Part shown: piece after piece, positions 12,601-27,600 of the stretch
Position numbering within the stretch: the first letter of the stretch is position 1
Layout of the letters: every line of letters starts with the position of its first letter
Program-made: the position numbers and the translations under genes
The notes under the pieces: model-generated
Databases searched by the model: none
What the model was told of the DNA's origin: nothing
Seen by the model: only the letters and a program-made list of their open reading frames with translations
DNA from: Romanomermis culicivorax
Lineage: Eukaryota > Nematoda > Enoplea > Mermithida > Mermithidae
Assembly: GCA_963922205.1 (NCBI GenBank)
Contig: CAWUHX010000158.1
Coordinates: 248,001-312,000, forward strand
Reading direction: 5' to 3'
Length of the DNA: 64,000 nt

Positions 12601-15600
12601 AAATCACAATTTTTAACCGTTTTTTTGGAAAAATTGTATCGTGGGGGCTTACTGTAAACGATTGCGACGATTGTGCTAATTTTTCACTTTTTCCGATTGA
12701 CAAAGATTTTCTATGAAACAAACGGTATTTAAAACATTTGTTATGTTGGATAAATGGAAAATATTTGTTTTAGGTGCAAATGAAGGCGAGAATCGGTGTT
12801 TCTTTTCCGACAATCAAGGGAACGCGTTCCCCAAAATACGTTTGTTTACCAAGCGAGGTGGGACAAATAAAGCCGAATGGGCAACTTGCGAAAAACATTC
12901 CGCATTAGCCCCAACATGGATCAGTAAGCATACATTTTAGAACGAACCTTCTACGCCTCTTTGTCCGCTTTCAGACAAAATAGTTACATGATAAATATAA
13001 ATCATATAAAATTTACAAAAGTCAACCTTGAAGCGAATAATTTGACTTTAATTTGAAGGGGAATTTTTTTTTTGAACGGCCAGGTTTGCTGGCTAAGGTT
13101 AGGTGCGCTAAAAAGATCGATAAATCTTGACTGCGAGTCTTCGAAATCATATTAAATTGATGGAAGGAATTTTAGAATGTATATTCCAAGTATTTCTCTG
13201 AATCTAAATTTTCAAATTAGTTCCAAACATTGATATTGCTTCACGTGAACATTGCATATTTCTTCGAGGTAAATATATGGACAGTTTCTGAACCCTTGAT
13301 ATGCTAATTAGATGTTCCTGTCACTGTTGTAATTTGTATCCTATGGTCCTCATCTAATATCTTAAGAAAACGTACTATTTATTTTATGATCTATTCTTGC
13401 ATATCATCTCAAATTTCAAAATATATGGATTATATAGGATATAGTGAATACAAAACATTTCTGCAATTTCAGTCTTCTAATGATTGAATCAGTCGACTGT
13501 TCAGAAATATTCAGATCTTACCCATAAATAATTTATATGACAGCATGTCGCTATTGGGCAGTGTTTTTGTTCACTCTCTCAGCATTGGTCAAAATTTATT
13601 CGATCATCGTAGAGCTAGCTACTCCCTCCTATAAAAGGAACCCATACTATACGTGCAGCGAAATTTTAGCCGCGGAATTTCAATTCTGAAAAAAATTCCT
13701 CAAAAAATAACCAGTGCTACAAACAGTTATGTTTCCATAAAGTGAACTCAAATTGATCGATTCACCACATTCTGATTTACTGGGGAAACGGGCTCCGGAC
13801 AGAACTTTTTTGAACTGCCCGGTTGAGGCCGAATGGGTGGCTTACGTATTGCTAAATCGAACATCGTTGAAGCACAAAAAATGCCGTTTCTGTAAATTAC
13901 CTAGCCAAACTAACTAATCTGGTATGTGTTGAATTCCTTTCTAGAAGCTCGATACATAAGGTAGTTGGAGCAAGTGGGCTTATTTGTCAGTAAACAGCGA
14001 ATTTTGTAGGAGGGTTCGGCTGGTTTTTGGCGCACCAAATATAAGTTATACTAACATCCTCCCACTTTTTTTCACAGTATGCCAATTCAACGACCGTTGT
14101 GCTACGTTGTACGCTTTGGAGCTGAAATTCCACTACTTGGACAATAAACGTAATTACTAGTTTCACTCATTCATACATATATACTCTTTGTTAAAGTGAT
14201 AGAATTGCACTCGAATTGTTGGAGAATTCTCTGAGATTCTGTATACTCAACTCAGTTACCATCACCGAGGTTCATATTTTATAAGACAAATTAGAATTTT
14301 GAAAAGTCATGCAACATGCTGACATCTACTCGTCATTTCGAATCGCAACAGATCTTCAAAAACAGTATACTATTCAGTTTTCATTGACCGTTGGAAAGGG
14401 ATTGCTTCTCCCTGCTGGAACCAAGAGATGAAGCGGAAAATGCCACGATTTTGAGATTTAGTACAGCAATCTCAATGTATTACATCATCTTATTCTTATT
14501 AGTAAATGACTATTTGTTGGGATATCGCTCTGCTGCATATTATCAATAAGTAGTTTATGTGATTAAGGTAGCTGATGCACGTTTATATATTGTTTTTTAT
14601 GAAATGTTTCTAAATTTAAATACGACAAGAATCAATAGCGTCGTCAAAATCATTTTCATTAAGCTCTCACAATAGATTTTTTACTCAAAAGATCGTAGAG
14701 CGTTGGTAGATTTTCAGTCCTATGTGACATTTGGTTTAGTTGAAATCGTAAAAATTTCTGCTTTTATAATTAAGAAGCTTTTCAAGAAAAACTGATTACA
14801 GATTGCGGATGTGGAGTAAGTAGCGCATCTGGCACTTATCCTTCAGAGTCCAGCTACTTTTTTCGGGAAACCTCGATCACATGTTACATTGATTAATATT
14901 ACCATGCTAATTTACTGTTTGTTCATTAGTCAGCCTAGAGTCCAGATGCGCCAATCTCATGGACCGGATAGAACGAGCTGCGTCATTTAAGTTGAACGAA
15001 TTTTTCAATGCATCAGAAAATACTTGCGATTTTCACCGTTTATATGAAGGTGAGTGTATTACATCCTTACACGTTCTTGTTGGATAATGATTTCAGGTAG
15101 ACTCGGGATAGAATTTTGGTTGACCCCAGTAGATTCGATCTAAGAAAATTTTTAAAGATCATGAAGCCTTAGGCGGTCATTTATACTTGCTTTTTTCGAC
15201 GAAACGGAACGGAGCACCAACAGATTGAAACCTTCAGTCTGAAAATCCATTTTCGAACGGAAAAATTCATTGCAATTTTCTAGAAAATGACCGACGGTAA
15301 CCTCCAACCGAACCGAATCAAACGAAAATTTCTCTTTCGTTCCGTAACGTTGTGCCGATTGCATTCCGTTCCGTCAGAAAAGGCAAGTATAAATGATCCT
15401 TTACAAAGCTCTAAAAGCGCGTTGCGCGTGGGGCTGCATCATAAAAACGAGCCGCATTTATACTTCACGGTCAGTGGGCCGCAGATACGGCCATCAAGTT
15501 GAGTCATGAGCATGCCTTACACGGCTCTGGGTTATAAGCTCATTTTTTTCTATAAGTGCTCCAGCGAATTACAGCCTCCCTCGCGGTGCATTGCCGAATA

Positions 15601-18600
15601 AATAGAACGCTGTTCTAATTTTCCGTGGCTCAACACCCTTGGCTCGGATTTTTCCCCTCCCTTTTTTCCATTGAGCACGTGACGCCATCTGAGTAACCCT
15701 TGTGACCAGCGATCATCCACATGATCGTATAAATTAATCATTTTGATGAAGATCTGAGTTTTTAAAGGGCTTCCTTCGAGATCCAGCCGGTGCCAGATTA
15801 GGCGGCCAGGGTCCGGTTTCACCACAACGTTACGAGTTTTACGAATACTACGAGTGTTGAATTCTAGGAGTAAATGAGTTTCACCAGCTTCACTCGTGCT
15901 ACGGGTGATGAGCTACAACCTACGGGCAATGGACAACAAAGTAGGAGTGACACAATTTGTGTAAATCCCTAGTGAGCGTGTTTCACCGTATTTTTCATTG
16001 GGCTCATAAAATGATCATTTTACGGGTGTTTTTTGGCACTCGTTATACGGGAATTCGGATTCTTTTGATAATCCGATCGGGAAATATTTGATTTGTTTGG
16101 TTCGATTATTCTAGGATGACCTTGGAATTTTTTTTTTAATTCGTTCAGTTTCTTTTGAATTTTGTGTCAATTCTGCTCAAATGATGTCATATGAGGCTAG
16201 ATTGACTGTCTCCCATAGGTGACCAAGTTTCCCAAAAGCTAGCGCTATAGTTATAGTGATAGTACCTAACTGATTTGATAGTACTATTTTTAAACAGTTG
16301 CATAAAGGTTTTCGTAAAACAATAATTTTGCATATTCTCTGATTACTTTCTTTCCATTCTCTCTCAATATGAATATGCATCTTAAGCCTAACAGTTTTCG
16401 CGAAACGGGATTATTGTAACTTTACTGACAGCTTTTCAGAAACAGGCTGTAATCTTCACGCTAAACTATTGTGTCAAAGATTCTGAAAAAAGATACCAAG
16501 AGCTTTTCAATTTATTCTAAAAATTATTAATTTTTAAGTTCTGAAATTTCATCAAATCTTGAAGAAATTTCCTCAATTCATGTAAAAATTTGTTAGATTT
16601 TGTTGAAATATATAACAATTTCGAAAAAAATGTTAATCTCTACGGAAAATCATTTTCATCACATTTTCGAAAATTCGTAAATTTTACAGAAATTTTCGAA
16701 ATTTATTGTGAAGATAAGTTAATTTTATTGAAAACATCCAGAAAAATTGCGAAAAATTCGGAAATGGATCCAAATTATCGCATTGTTGGGTTTGCAAAAA
16801 AACAATGGTCAAACACCACTTAGCTACGAGTCTTAGGGACCCACTTTTGGTCCGGGAAAATTTCATCAAATTTATGAGTCCTTTCATTAATATAATGATG
16901 GGTAACTCACTTGATGAAACATAACAACCGTGAATTATGAAAAACTGTCGCTTGAAAACTCATAACTCATAAACTTTATTTTTTTGTGAAACGGTCACTG
17001 GTAGCACTCCTAGACTCGTAATTCCTTGCTCGTAAACTCTGATTCTTGGTGAGACGGCCATTTGTTGCCCTCTTAACACGGGACTCGTAACTCGTGGCAT
17101 TCTACTCTTAATACCGAGTTTTGTGATGAAACCGGGCCCAGAGCTGAACATAAATGATCGGGTTTGAAATACGTGAGGTTGATGAATCATCAGTTCTACG
17201 GGAGAAATGAAACGCTATGTCGCAACATCGTTCCTCCTTGGAACAACAGGGTCCTTTGGTGCGGTCACCAGTGTTGAATGGCTCCTGAGTGCCGCTGAAA
17301 TGGTCAGAGCTGGCGTAGGTGTGATCAACCTGATCAGAGCTCAAGAAAAATGACTGTGCTCGGAAACCGTGGACTGTATAAAATATCAACCCTATGGGTG
17401 GAATCAGAGGTCCCCAAGGTCGAAAATTTAGGTAGGGGTAAAATCGTAAATTTTAAGGGTTGTACTTGAAATATGCCGTGACCTTTTTTTTTGCTCACAA
17501 CTTTTTGCTAAGGAGGTGGGAGTTGTAGTTTCTCGAACTTACAAAAATGATTAATGCTCCTACTTTACGCTGTTTACGGTCAAAAACCATTTACTATTTC
17601 AACCCCATTTTCCAGCTCCCAATCATGAGACTTGAATGTACTAATTATACGCAGAGAATAGTCAGACTCTGAAGATTGTCGTGTCAACTGATTCCTGCAC
17701 ATTTCAAGAATCGGGCACAATGTACTTTTGGAAGCATTATTTGAACCAGCATCTTCAGGAGTATGAGCTTATTCCATCACTGATGAGGGTTCTAACAGTT
17801 CTTTCAATTGAAAGTGCTCATGCCGAATGTGGCTTAATAGTATTATTAATCTTATTAGATTATGAACCACGGGGTTGAAACCAGGTACCACTCCTGATCC
17901 ACGTCAACAGACCTCACATGTCTCAACTCATAGCAAGATAGTATGCCACAGCTTGGGTAACCATATGCGCACAGAAGACCCAACGCAGAAGGGGGGAAAA
18001 TGAAAGGACAGCATGAAGAGGCAAAATTTTAAGAACATAATGTTTTTCTTCCCAAGGGGCGATTTTTTGATTAATCACATATACATAAGTCATTATTTCA
18101 TCTCCCAATTATATTTATAATGATTTCCTACAAGTAGTATATATTAATGTGCTGATATCCTTTCCTAAAAATCGCTATATGGCACAGAAGTTGCATACTT
18201 TCCCATTATCATTTGCTCAGTAAATGTGTCAAAAAGAGCAGTGAGTAATTCCTCAGAATCACACATTCTGCAGTTTTTCTCGAATTAGTATAACCTACTG
18301 GGGAGAGGATGAAGTCTACCAAAATTTTTTGCTAGTGAGCTGTTTTTATGGGAGTAGTAAATGAATTTCCAAATCTAAGACGGAGGTAATATCCCCCCAT
18401 GCCCCCCATGGGGTGCTCTGGGTGGAATGTGTACGCGAATAACAAATTCATATGAGCGACAAATCATTTTCGTGATGATCGGAACTTATCCGACTGACAA
18501 GTCACTTGGACAATGTTTCCATTAATCATTTTCTTGACAACCCGAAGTCATCTGAGTGAGCCGAGTGATCGTCGATTACTCGAATGAATTCCCATCATCA

Positions 18601-21600
18601 TCAAAATTTTTGCTTACAATTTCTGACAAAAAAAAGTTCCTCGATGGACTTTTAGCCTCATATTGAGTAATTTTGATCATTGTTGATAAGTCGGTCATCA
18701 AAGTTACTAGTCGTCTCTCGGTTAGGTGAACATTGATCAATGACATCAGTGCCACTCGCTAACAATTTTGCTTTACCAACAAATAATATCATGTGGTTTT
18801 CACCAGCATTTGTCATAAGATCCAAAACTGCCTCCATAATTTGGCCATTCAGCTCGACATCAAATTTCGGAGCCGGTTAAAAGTTTCACATACCGAAGTC
18901 CAGATATTTTTACGTCCTGCATTCGGGTCTGCAGGATTCGGTGCAGAAAATTTTCGCACTCAGGCATGTTCCGCGAATGGTCTGTCGAACTGATCGTTTT
19001 GTTGCCAAAAATAGAATATAACAGAAACTTCATGCAAATTAAGTTATGTGCAGTAAGAAAATCATATCGGCAATTCACTTTCTCGTGGAAGTGTGTACTG
19101 CTAGTTTGTTCACAATGAATTCCGCTGAAGCTCAGTATGCTTCACATTGCTTAAAAGCGCGATCAATCTCATATACGAATCCCAAAAAAATTGTCAATTT
19201 CGTAAAATCTCAAAAGTTGAGGTGTGACGGAATTCCAAGCGAATATTGGACGGCGAGCGAAAGAATCCTCATCGAGCTAGGAGAGGGGAAATATGCGTTT
19301 TGTAAAAAGCAGGCTATATTTATCATTGGGTGGGGTGGGGCAAATCAGTCGGATGAGCTGAACACGGTCTTTTCTTTTTATAATTCCAAGTTTGGATAGC
19401 TTTTAAATGAATAACAATTCTGTAATCCATTATTTATGTAATAGGTAGAATCAATCGAATAGATGAAGCTTAAAAAAATTGAATGCAAAAGAGATCTAAT
19501 GAGATTTAATCGACTGATAACTGATGTTGTTGCGTATTGGAGGAATAAATTTCTACTCGGTTTGAAAAATCACTAATCGAAAGCGGTATGGATGAGGTCA
19601 AACCCACGTAAGACCCTTCATAGTGATGCGGAATCATTAGGAATATCACTATCTTGATTGCTCTGACAGACTTATGACTTTGGTCCTTCGAGTAATGCTT
19701 GCGTAGGTGATCAATGAACACGATACTTTCATTTCAGAGAGTTCAACGAGTTATGTACATTGTGACAAAATGGGAAACACTACCGGTTTGAGCTTTGATA
19801 TTGGAGCAACTGATGGCCGGCATCACCGGTGCAATGGAAAGTTTTTAGAGAAAAATGAATTTCCAGGTCAGTATCGTAAAACTTACTGTGGCTACCATCT
19901 TCTGTTCTGGGAAATCATTGCATTCGAAACTTCAAAATGATTTGTTGTACTCTTTCGAAGTTGAAGCATTGGTGAGCAGATTGATACATAGCCAATAAGG
20001 GGGTCGTACTGTGACCTATTTTAGAGAACTGCTTTCCAGAAATAATTTTGAACGGCAGTGTAACATAAAAGTATAGTGCTTATTGCCCTCTCTTGAGGCT
20101 GTGGAATGTCATTCCGGAATTTTTTCCTGACATCACGTCAATCAGAGGGATCTGAACCAACATAAACAAAGGTCATCGAAAGTTACAGGGATAAAAAGTT
20201 CAGTTCTACACACACCATCGTTCTCAAGACTACATGCTAAAACTTATTATCCTGTTATATATGTATAGAGTCTAAAGGCATTCTTACTTTTGGAGAACAT
20301 TAAAACTCAAGATTGCTCAAGTCAGACAAAGGAGCGATAAAGATATCAGAGGATTGAAAGTGTTTATAGATTCTATCACCGGCAGCCAGAAAAGGCTTGC
20401 CTGACGTTATTTATCCGCTCATACTTAACCTTCTATGTGCATTTGTATGAGCACTTTCAAGTTCGTAAAACACACGAGTCGGTTTCATCAGAGACCTAAG
20501 CTTCTGCTGAGCTGCAACTCAAGTTATACATCAACTCTCTATGTTTCTTCATTGCCGTTGAGGTGCAGCTCAGCTTCCCCGATATGTATTGTTATAACAT
20601 GTATAGTTAAGCTAAACTGCAGCTCACCGCTGACTCAAGTCCATAACTGAGCTCACGTTTTTCCAAAACACATTTGTTTTTCATTCAGTGTCTTTCTGAG
20701 TCAACTCATGTTTTATATACACTATACTGTGTGGATCATTTAATTGCACCATATATGTGTATTTATATGTTTTTGATCAGTTATCTGTTATCACTGGTGA
20801 CACCTGAAAAACCACATTTCCACTTCAAGTTTAGGCCATTTTCTGGCCGAAATAAAATTTATTTGTCCTCAATCTGTGGGTGCTTATTTTGCATCAGTCA
20901 AAAGTTGACAGTTTTATCTCTATTTTCTAGTATTATTTGCTTTGCCTCATATCGTTCCACAAATTCTATATATATTTGTTGTATCCTATGTCGTTATCTA
21001 AGACCCGTTTTAAGATACAATCTCCTTGGGAACTTATCACGTATTTCACTCATTTAGTATAGTCCATTTAATTTAAAGTGATAGACGCAGCGAAAACAAA
21101 AATTGTTCAATTTGATACGCAATTTTCACTTGGTGGAAAATTTTAAATTGTAAAAAAACGCTGAGTTCATCAATGAAAATGGAAACGCCAAAATCAAAGA
21201 AAGACCCCGATACTTATCAACTATCGACTTGGATGAAACTGTGTTTGACACTTGATTTCTCTCGAAAAATTGCGAACATTGAAATAGGCTTGTAGGAGCA
21301 AATTTTTAACCGTTCTGTTTGTCGCTCATCGACGAAAAAATTATTCTATTGATTACAGTAATAAGCTCATTAGTTTTTTCAAATTGAACGCACTTTATGC
21401 GATCGGCCCATCGATCATTTCAGAATGAACGGAGTATAACGTTTAGTGACTTTCTTACTGAAGCAAAGATTGTAAATGAAGATAGTGAAGATTCAGCAGA
21501 AATGCGTAAGTCAAGTCAGTTAATCTTACTGCAAAACCAGAAAATTGGAGATCAGCCAATCGATTGGCGTTTTCTGTATAAATCCGAAAATCTGATTTAA

Positions 21601-24600
21601 AGGCTAATGTTTGATTGAAATTTGGTGTACTTCGACATAACGTGTTCGAGTATTAGAGCAGGCGACTTGCATAAATCTGCAGGAGAGTTGAAAGTTTGAC
21701 AACGTATGACCTTCAGAATTAGGATATGTGACCTACAGATGTGGAAATTGGCACTGGATGCTATATCCAAAGTTTGAAATATCACACAGCCCTAAACATA
21801 TTTTAAAGATTGACATACTGCCTGAATATTTTGTCGTAGTACGTACCTAGATCTTAATGTACCCTTCAACATCACGCATGGTATTCTCATCCCTTGAATC
21901 AGGTGTGTAAGCGTGTTCACCATCATTGGCCACTCGTATTAATAGAACTCGTTCTCTAATATAGTGACTTTGTTTCGATTACCTCAATATTCCGATGAAA
22001 ATGTTAAAAACTCTTCCTTTCAGCACTAAGCTAATGGTCAGAGCATTTTTATATTTACACATGGTATACAAAATCTTGCACATTTAGCTACATTAAATCA
22101 ATCTTAAATGATTCATGCTCCTGTTTTTAATTTAGAAGCATATTATCGCTGTCGCAATGTTCCGACTGGGAAACAGTTGATCCAGATCGACAGCGTCGAT
22201 TATGGCACAAAAACTTTTTCAGCGTGCAGAGCAGAGGGCAATAATACTAGAATAGAAAGTGCGTCGTATTGATTAAACGTGTCCAGCTTATATAGATCAT
22301 AATATTTTTACAGTCTGCCAGCGACTCAATCAGTGTATGACAAAGGACGCTATGCTTGGTGCTATCGCCAACAGAAATAAAAGTGCGTAAAGTTTTAGGC
22401 TAATCCGTATTCACCAACCACTGCGGAATGGTGTTCCTGTTTGAACGCGATTGGCAAATATCGACTAATGACTATAATTCTAAAATTTTTTCCCAACCTT
22501 ATTGCACGGAGCTTGAAGGGAAAAGACTTTGAGGTCGAAAATTAAAAACTAAAGATTCTACATTATTTCAAAATGACAGATGCAGCAAAATTTCCGTCAA
22601 GGTACTGTACAAAAGAAATTGATGCGTTTGCCTAATATTCAAAATGTTTTCATTCCAATGATTGAGATCCCTTGGTCACGATTTTTTCATTGGCTGCATA
22701 TGACTCTGTCGAATAATTTTTTGGACTTCAATAAGCCTGCGCCTGCAAAATCTACACCCACTACTTCTGCCATTTCCGGACGGTATACTATAATTGGCTA
22801 GGGCGAATCACAGAATCGCATAGAAAACGTTAAAATTAATTTGGGATGTACGAAAGTAGAAGCCAATTTCATTATTGCATCGAAAAACGTCATGTATGTG
22901 TTGGGTCAATAATAACTCTTTGCTTAGGGAGCATAAAAATGAATCATTGGATATCTCCGAACAAAACTAATTGATGAGAAACTGTTGTTGTGCCCCATGT
23001 TGCAAAAACTGCAGAAAATTTTTAAAGATGTAGTGTTGAAGTCGAAATCCTTCAAAAGCATATTTCTCAATCCGATTGAAATTTCCAAATTTTGAAAGCA
23101 CATCAATAGTCTTGAAAAGTAGTATTATGATTTGGCGCGTAGTACTTACTACCTGATGATTATGCTTATTGTACTTTGAATATTAATTTAATTACACATC
23201 AAAATAGACTATACTTCACTGGTACAGGTTAGCACTGTTTAACATTATTTCATAATATTCATGAGAATATCCGTTGTATACTTTGTCATGTAAAAATTTC
23301 CGCTCCTGACTTTTAGATTTGGTAACACTCCATATGGATTACGTTCATAACCTCAACTGCGTATTCAAGAGTTTGAGTATTGGAGCGGAAAAAGGCCTTT
23401 TCTTTTAGCTGGGCATATTCACTTCAGGCTACACTATCGACGTTGGTTTACTTATGAAAGTTATTTTTAAGTCATCTTAATGAGATTTTTAACTAAGCGT
23501 TCAAAATTTCTTGCTAAACTGAAGGTCTCTATGCAAACTTGTTACTCCACCTTATTCCACACATTTCGAACTTCTACTTACATTTTAAAAAATTTCATGG
23601 AAAACGACTCCAGATTTCGTTTCAGTCTCTGTATGACTGAAGTCAAATTCCACTCATTTATGTCAAAAAAACTAGCACGGTTTACTGTGGTCCATTTGAG
23701 ACGTGAAACGAGCTCATGGTGGGAAAGAAAATAAATTTTTTCACCTACGACTGCAATCATGGATAGACGTAGCTTGAGAAAAAAACGTTCACCGACGTGG
23801 TGAATTTTCCATTTGCAGAAACAATCGTCCACATTCGCTGTCTCATTCTAAGACATACCTGAGAATTTATAAAAAGTTTATTATATACCCGAAAATCAGA
23901 TATTTTCAACACTTTTGTATTCTACATTCAGTTCGCAGAAAATCAAAATTTGCATAGTTACAGTAAGTTTGAAGTTCTTCAAAGTTTTAGCGTTTTTTGT
24001 TTTGATGATATAGGAGGCCCGGAAAGACATTACTTTTCAGTCGAATATTTATTATGTTCAAAAAATTATGCTTTGTAATCTAACCTAACAATTATCTATG
24101 ATTAGTCCACGATATGTTAAAGCATAAAACAACGAGACAAAAAATGAAAAAAAAACTAAATCAATTAAGGTCAATTAATGCGCTCATTTGGCACTTTTCT
24201 ATGCGATGCAACGAATACAAGTTTTTCTGTAGGTCTACAGCTACTTTGATCCAATTGAGTATATGGAAGTTTCAGTCCGATTTTCATACCATTCCGTGAA
24301 TCACAATTTCGTAGAAAAAAGTTGATAGATGCCATCAGATTTGCTACCTTTGAGATGCTGTAAAAAGACAAATATTAGGAAAAGACGTGTATCGAAGTAC
24401 CCAAAAGCTTTCATTTGTCTAGCAGCAAGTTTTGGGGAACGAGAGGCCTTAAGCAGCAATAGAAAAGTTCGAAGATTTTCATCAAAATCAATGAAATCGA
24501 ATGATACTACTTCCATGCACTGTTTTTTTCACTGATTATCTTTCCACATTTGTGGAAAGCTTGATATGTGTAGCGGTAGCGACATTTAACATTATTGTGT

Positions 24601-27600
24601 TTAAATTAGATGCCTATGTACCAAGTTGTGAATTTTTTGAGTCTAAACTTATGAAACAGTGTTCTTCGACACTGAAAATACAAAACTGTGCGTATGATTA
24701 GCAATGATACTGTCATACTCATAAAAAAAATTTTTCAATATCTACATTTAAATTTAAATTTCCTCCATTTTCTCCAACCCGCTTTTTTCGCTTTATTTAA
24801 GTGTTTTAGAGCTTTTTAAAGCAGTCTTATAATCAATTTTTGAACATATATATCGAAAATAAAATATGAATTTAGAGTTCAAAAATCGTAAGTTGTAGAA
24901 TTTTATCATTTAAAAAATTTTAAAAACCAGTAATTCATTATAATTTATTTAAAACCAGTAATTTATACCAATAGTAAATTACTAAGTTTCATAAATTTGA
25001 CTGAAAATATGTGAGTAAGAAGGGTGGAAATTTTCGAAAACTACTTTCATGAAGCTTTTGAATTGATTTTACGTTGAGAAAGGAACAATCGCTTCAAAAA
25101 GTTTAGAAAGTTGGCGTGTTGATCTTTCTCAAAAATTGTGTCAAGGAAAAATGCGGATATTCATCAAATAGCCAAGATAAAATATTGAAGATTACGAATT
25201 CAAACATGAGGTAACACGTTTAAAATGATGAAAACAATTGAAGATTAAGTGGTGAGCAACATCTTCTTCTCATTTTTTGACTATTTTCCAATACGTTAAT
25301 CAGATACTCACTAGGTTTTTGTTTTATACTTGAAAATTTAATTGTTTCATATGAGGATGGAATCTGCTGAGTGTCAGTCAGGATTTTGTATCCGGCCAAC
25401 AGGAAGTCAGCGTAGACTCAATACACCCTCGAGTCCCGTTCAAGAACATGTGCCTAAAAACATTTTCATATTTTGTTGCTTGCATTCACTCTTACGCAAT
25501 ACTGGGGGTCATGCTAATGTAAATCTATGAAAACATTTGACTGTAAAGAATTTCTGGTGCAACATTACATGTGATGGGGTCTCCCCAATGCAATATCGCA
25601 CGTTCGATTTTCCATCCGAGGGAATTGTCCCATCGATAGTAATGCAAAAGTATCCACGAAACCACCTATTCTCATCCATATTTATGGAAAAGATAGGTCA
25701 ATGTTATGATTATGCTTAAGCTGTTATCACCTACTTCATCGTCGTTCCCCGTTCTATATTTGATTTTCCTGTCGTCGTTCAGATTTAAATGCTGCTGGAA
25801 ATCGTTCATGTACGGCTCTATACGATGCTTTAAACGGAACAATGAATCCAGTTTGTAACTTCCGCAAAATATTGGATGAAGGTAAGACGAGCCGTTTGTG
25901 TAAAGTTAGTAAAGTTATAACGGAGGAATCATAAGTTTTATCTTGATACTTTCTAATATAAGAACATAATTTTTTGAAACAAGAAAGGCGATTGCTGATA
26001 AACTTTTATTCATTATATAAGCATGGCGCAATCGCAGCCAACTGACCTACACACCTGAATTGATGAATGATTTAGGAAAAAAAATAAAACGTTTCCCATT
26101 AAACTGGCTTGTAAATTTCGAAAGCGCGGGTTTCCACTCCTCCTAGTTCTCACATTAGTAAATGGTCAATGAGCAACGTATCCTTTAAGTTTACAGTAGG
26201 GGTCTCAATTTTAACTTCCCAATGAGAGATGTCGATACACAAATAGGTTTATTGTCCGTATAAAAATTCCACTGCATTTCAAAAAAAAATTTTAATATAG
26301 TTCTAACAATAAAACATGAGGGCTTTGCAGAGCCTAGCGCTGTTTTTCGACTTTTGGAAATTTGACGTCCAGGGAAGAACACTTCACAAATATGCACAAT
26401 TTTCGAACAAATATCATCTCCAGGGAAGTCGGCCTTTGATCACATGAATTTGAACTTGCTTCAACGGCCAAATTTGAATTTCTAGAGGATCGCTGTGATT
26501 CTTAAACTACAGACATAAATATTGAACAGCACAGTTATCACAGTTTTTTTAATCAAGGCGACTGAATTCTATAAGAAAACATCAAACTAATTTTCACTTT
26601 AACCCGAGTCCATAATTTGATCTTAGATTTTCGAATTTGTTTTGAGCTGATGACGGATTTATCGTTGCAGTGACGATTATTATAGAAATTTAGCTAATTC
26701 ATTATGAATTTAAATTCACTTCTCTAAGACGAATATTGTGTTGATTAGCAGCACAGATCCTGCTCATCAATAGAATTGACGTTGTCTTTTACTGTCTTTT
26801 ACTCAAATCAGCCCGCAAAATTTCTTTGCTCAATCGAAAAAGTATTAGAAACAAAATTGGATGACTTCTTAAGAAAATTATGTTTCAGAAAATAGTAACT
26901 TGCTATGTGTTTTGCAGAATATTTTTACGTTTTCAGCTTTTATGCCAAATGTCATCAGATTGAGCTACTAATTTGTTATCTAACCCCACGGACCATTGTT
27001 AATTATCAAACATGGAATAAATTAGAAATAAAATAAAAATAAAATAAAAAAAATGAAATGAGTTGTTGTCTACAGTTAGCTTTTCTGAAAATGATTCGGA
27101 AACCGGAAAGCAACCATTACTACACATTTTTATTTTATACCTAATCAGAAATTGTTTGGATGAAAGATTCTACAATGAAGACTTCGTGTCAATGATTTGC
27201 AATATGTATTTGTGTCACAAAAAACACGGAAACGAGATTGCACAACTTTCTTTCCAACGTTCGACGTATTATTATAAAATCAATAATACCGGGTTATTCA
27301 GATAAGACACTGTAATACTTTTCATTATATTTATGTATACTACAAAATGAGAAAAATTACTGTTTGTTACTGTCGAATACGTTTATCGAAAATTTTCTCT
27401 CTCAATAAACTGTTCAAGGTCAGTGGAAGTGCTCACAGATTTTCAATTCTTATGTGATATATAGTTTGACAGAAGTTATCGAAAATATGACATGAAACTT
27501 GCTTTCCACTTTTACCGTTTAGGAGCATTTAAAAAATGTGCCGTTTCCCTGAAAGCGCTAGATTTATCTTGGACAGATTTCATATCTGAAGGTATTAAAT

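Larger units (their letters stand above)
10250..12773 (+). other. Intron between modules 1 and 2
   Basis: Holds a possible extra exon at 10624 (see rejected items), a repeat shared with 34.6 kb (11399-11615), an 18 bp minisatellite (11649-11720), and a region of CGGAA palindromes (12380-12600). I see no other gene. Confidence 0.5.
15050..19737 (+). other. Long intron, module 2 gamma to delta
   Basis: Contains MITE copy 2 (15175-15399), a 1.3 kb inverted-repeat element (15809-17139), a repeat shared with 35.8 and 47.2 kb (17200-17345), and a possible decayed alpha/delta-like stretch near 17.6 kb. There is also a candidate symmetric or initiating exon at 19046. Nothing else is identifiable. 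Confidence 0.5.

Noticed and set aside
13219..13268. Mini-exon reading PNIDIASREHCIFLR between alpha and beta of module 2
   Set aside because: The splice sites are acceptable, but its end only faintly resembles gamma and it would come before the beta exon. Probably chance.
16440..16486. Short frame GCNLHAKLLCQRF with stop after a good acceptor
   Set aside because: It could end a gene after module 2, but it is 15 residues long, lies inside an inverted-repeat element, and the module series continues.
17615..17720. Stretch with CTNYTQRIVRL and DSCTFQESG in different frames
   Set aside because: It resembles a frameshifted alpha or delta exon, but the acceptor phase is wrong and there is no donor. 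The evidence is too thin to list as a feature.
20674..21057. 127-residue open frame on the + strand
   Set aside because: The product is a random-looking Ser/Leu/Ile-rich string with no signal or domain pattern and no splice-site support.
21397..21505. ATG-initiated frame with a phase-1 donor (SITFSDFLTEAK)
   Set aside because: No signal peptide, no cysteines and a wrong acceptor phase. It matches no exon type.
25340..25700. Beta-like ECQSGFC and delta-like NITCDGV frames
   Set aside because: Phases and splice sites are incompatible. The beta and gamma positions of module 3 are already filled. At best relics.
26918..27036. Frame after TTTTGCAG with Cys-x7-Cys and a stop
   Set aside because: The spacing fits no exon type, and the end runs into a simple AATAAA-like repeat.
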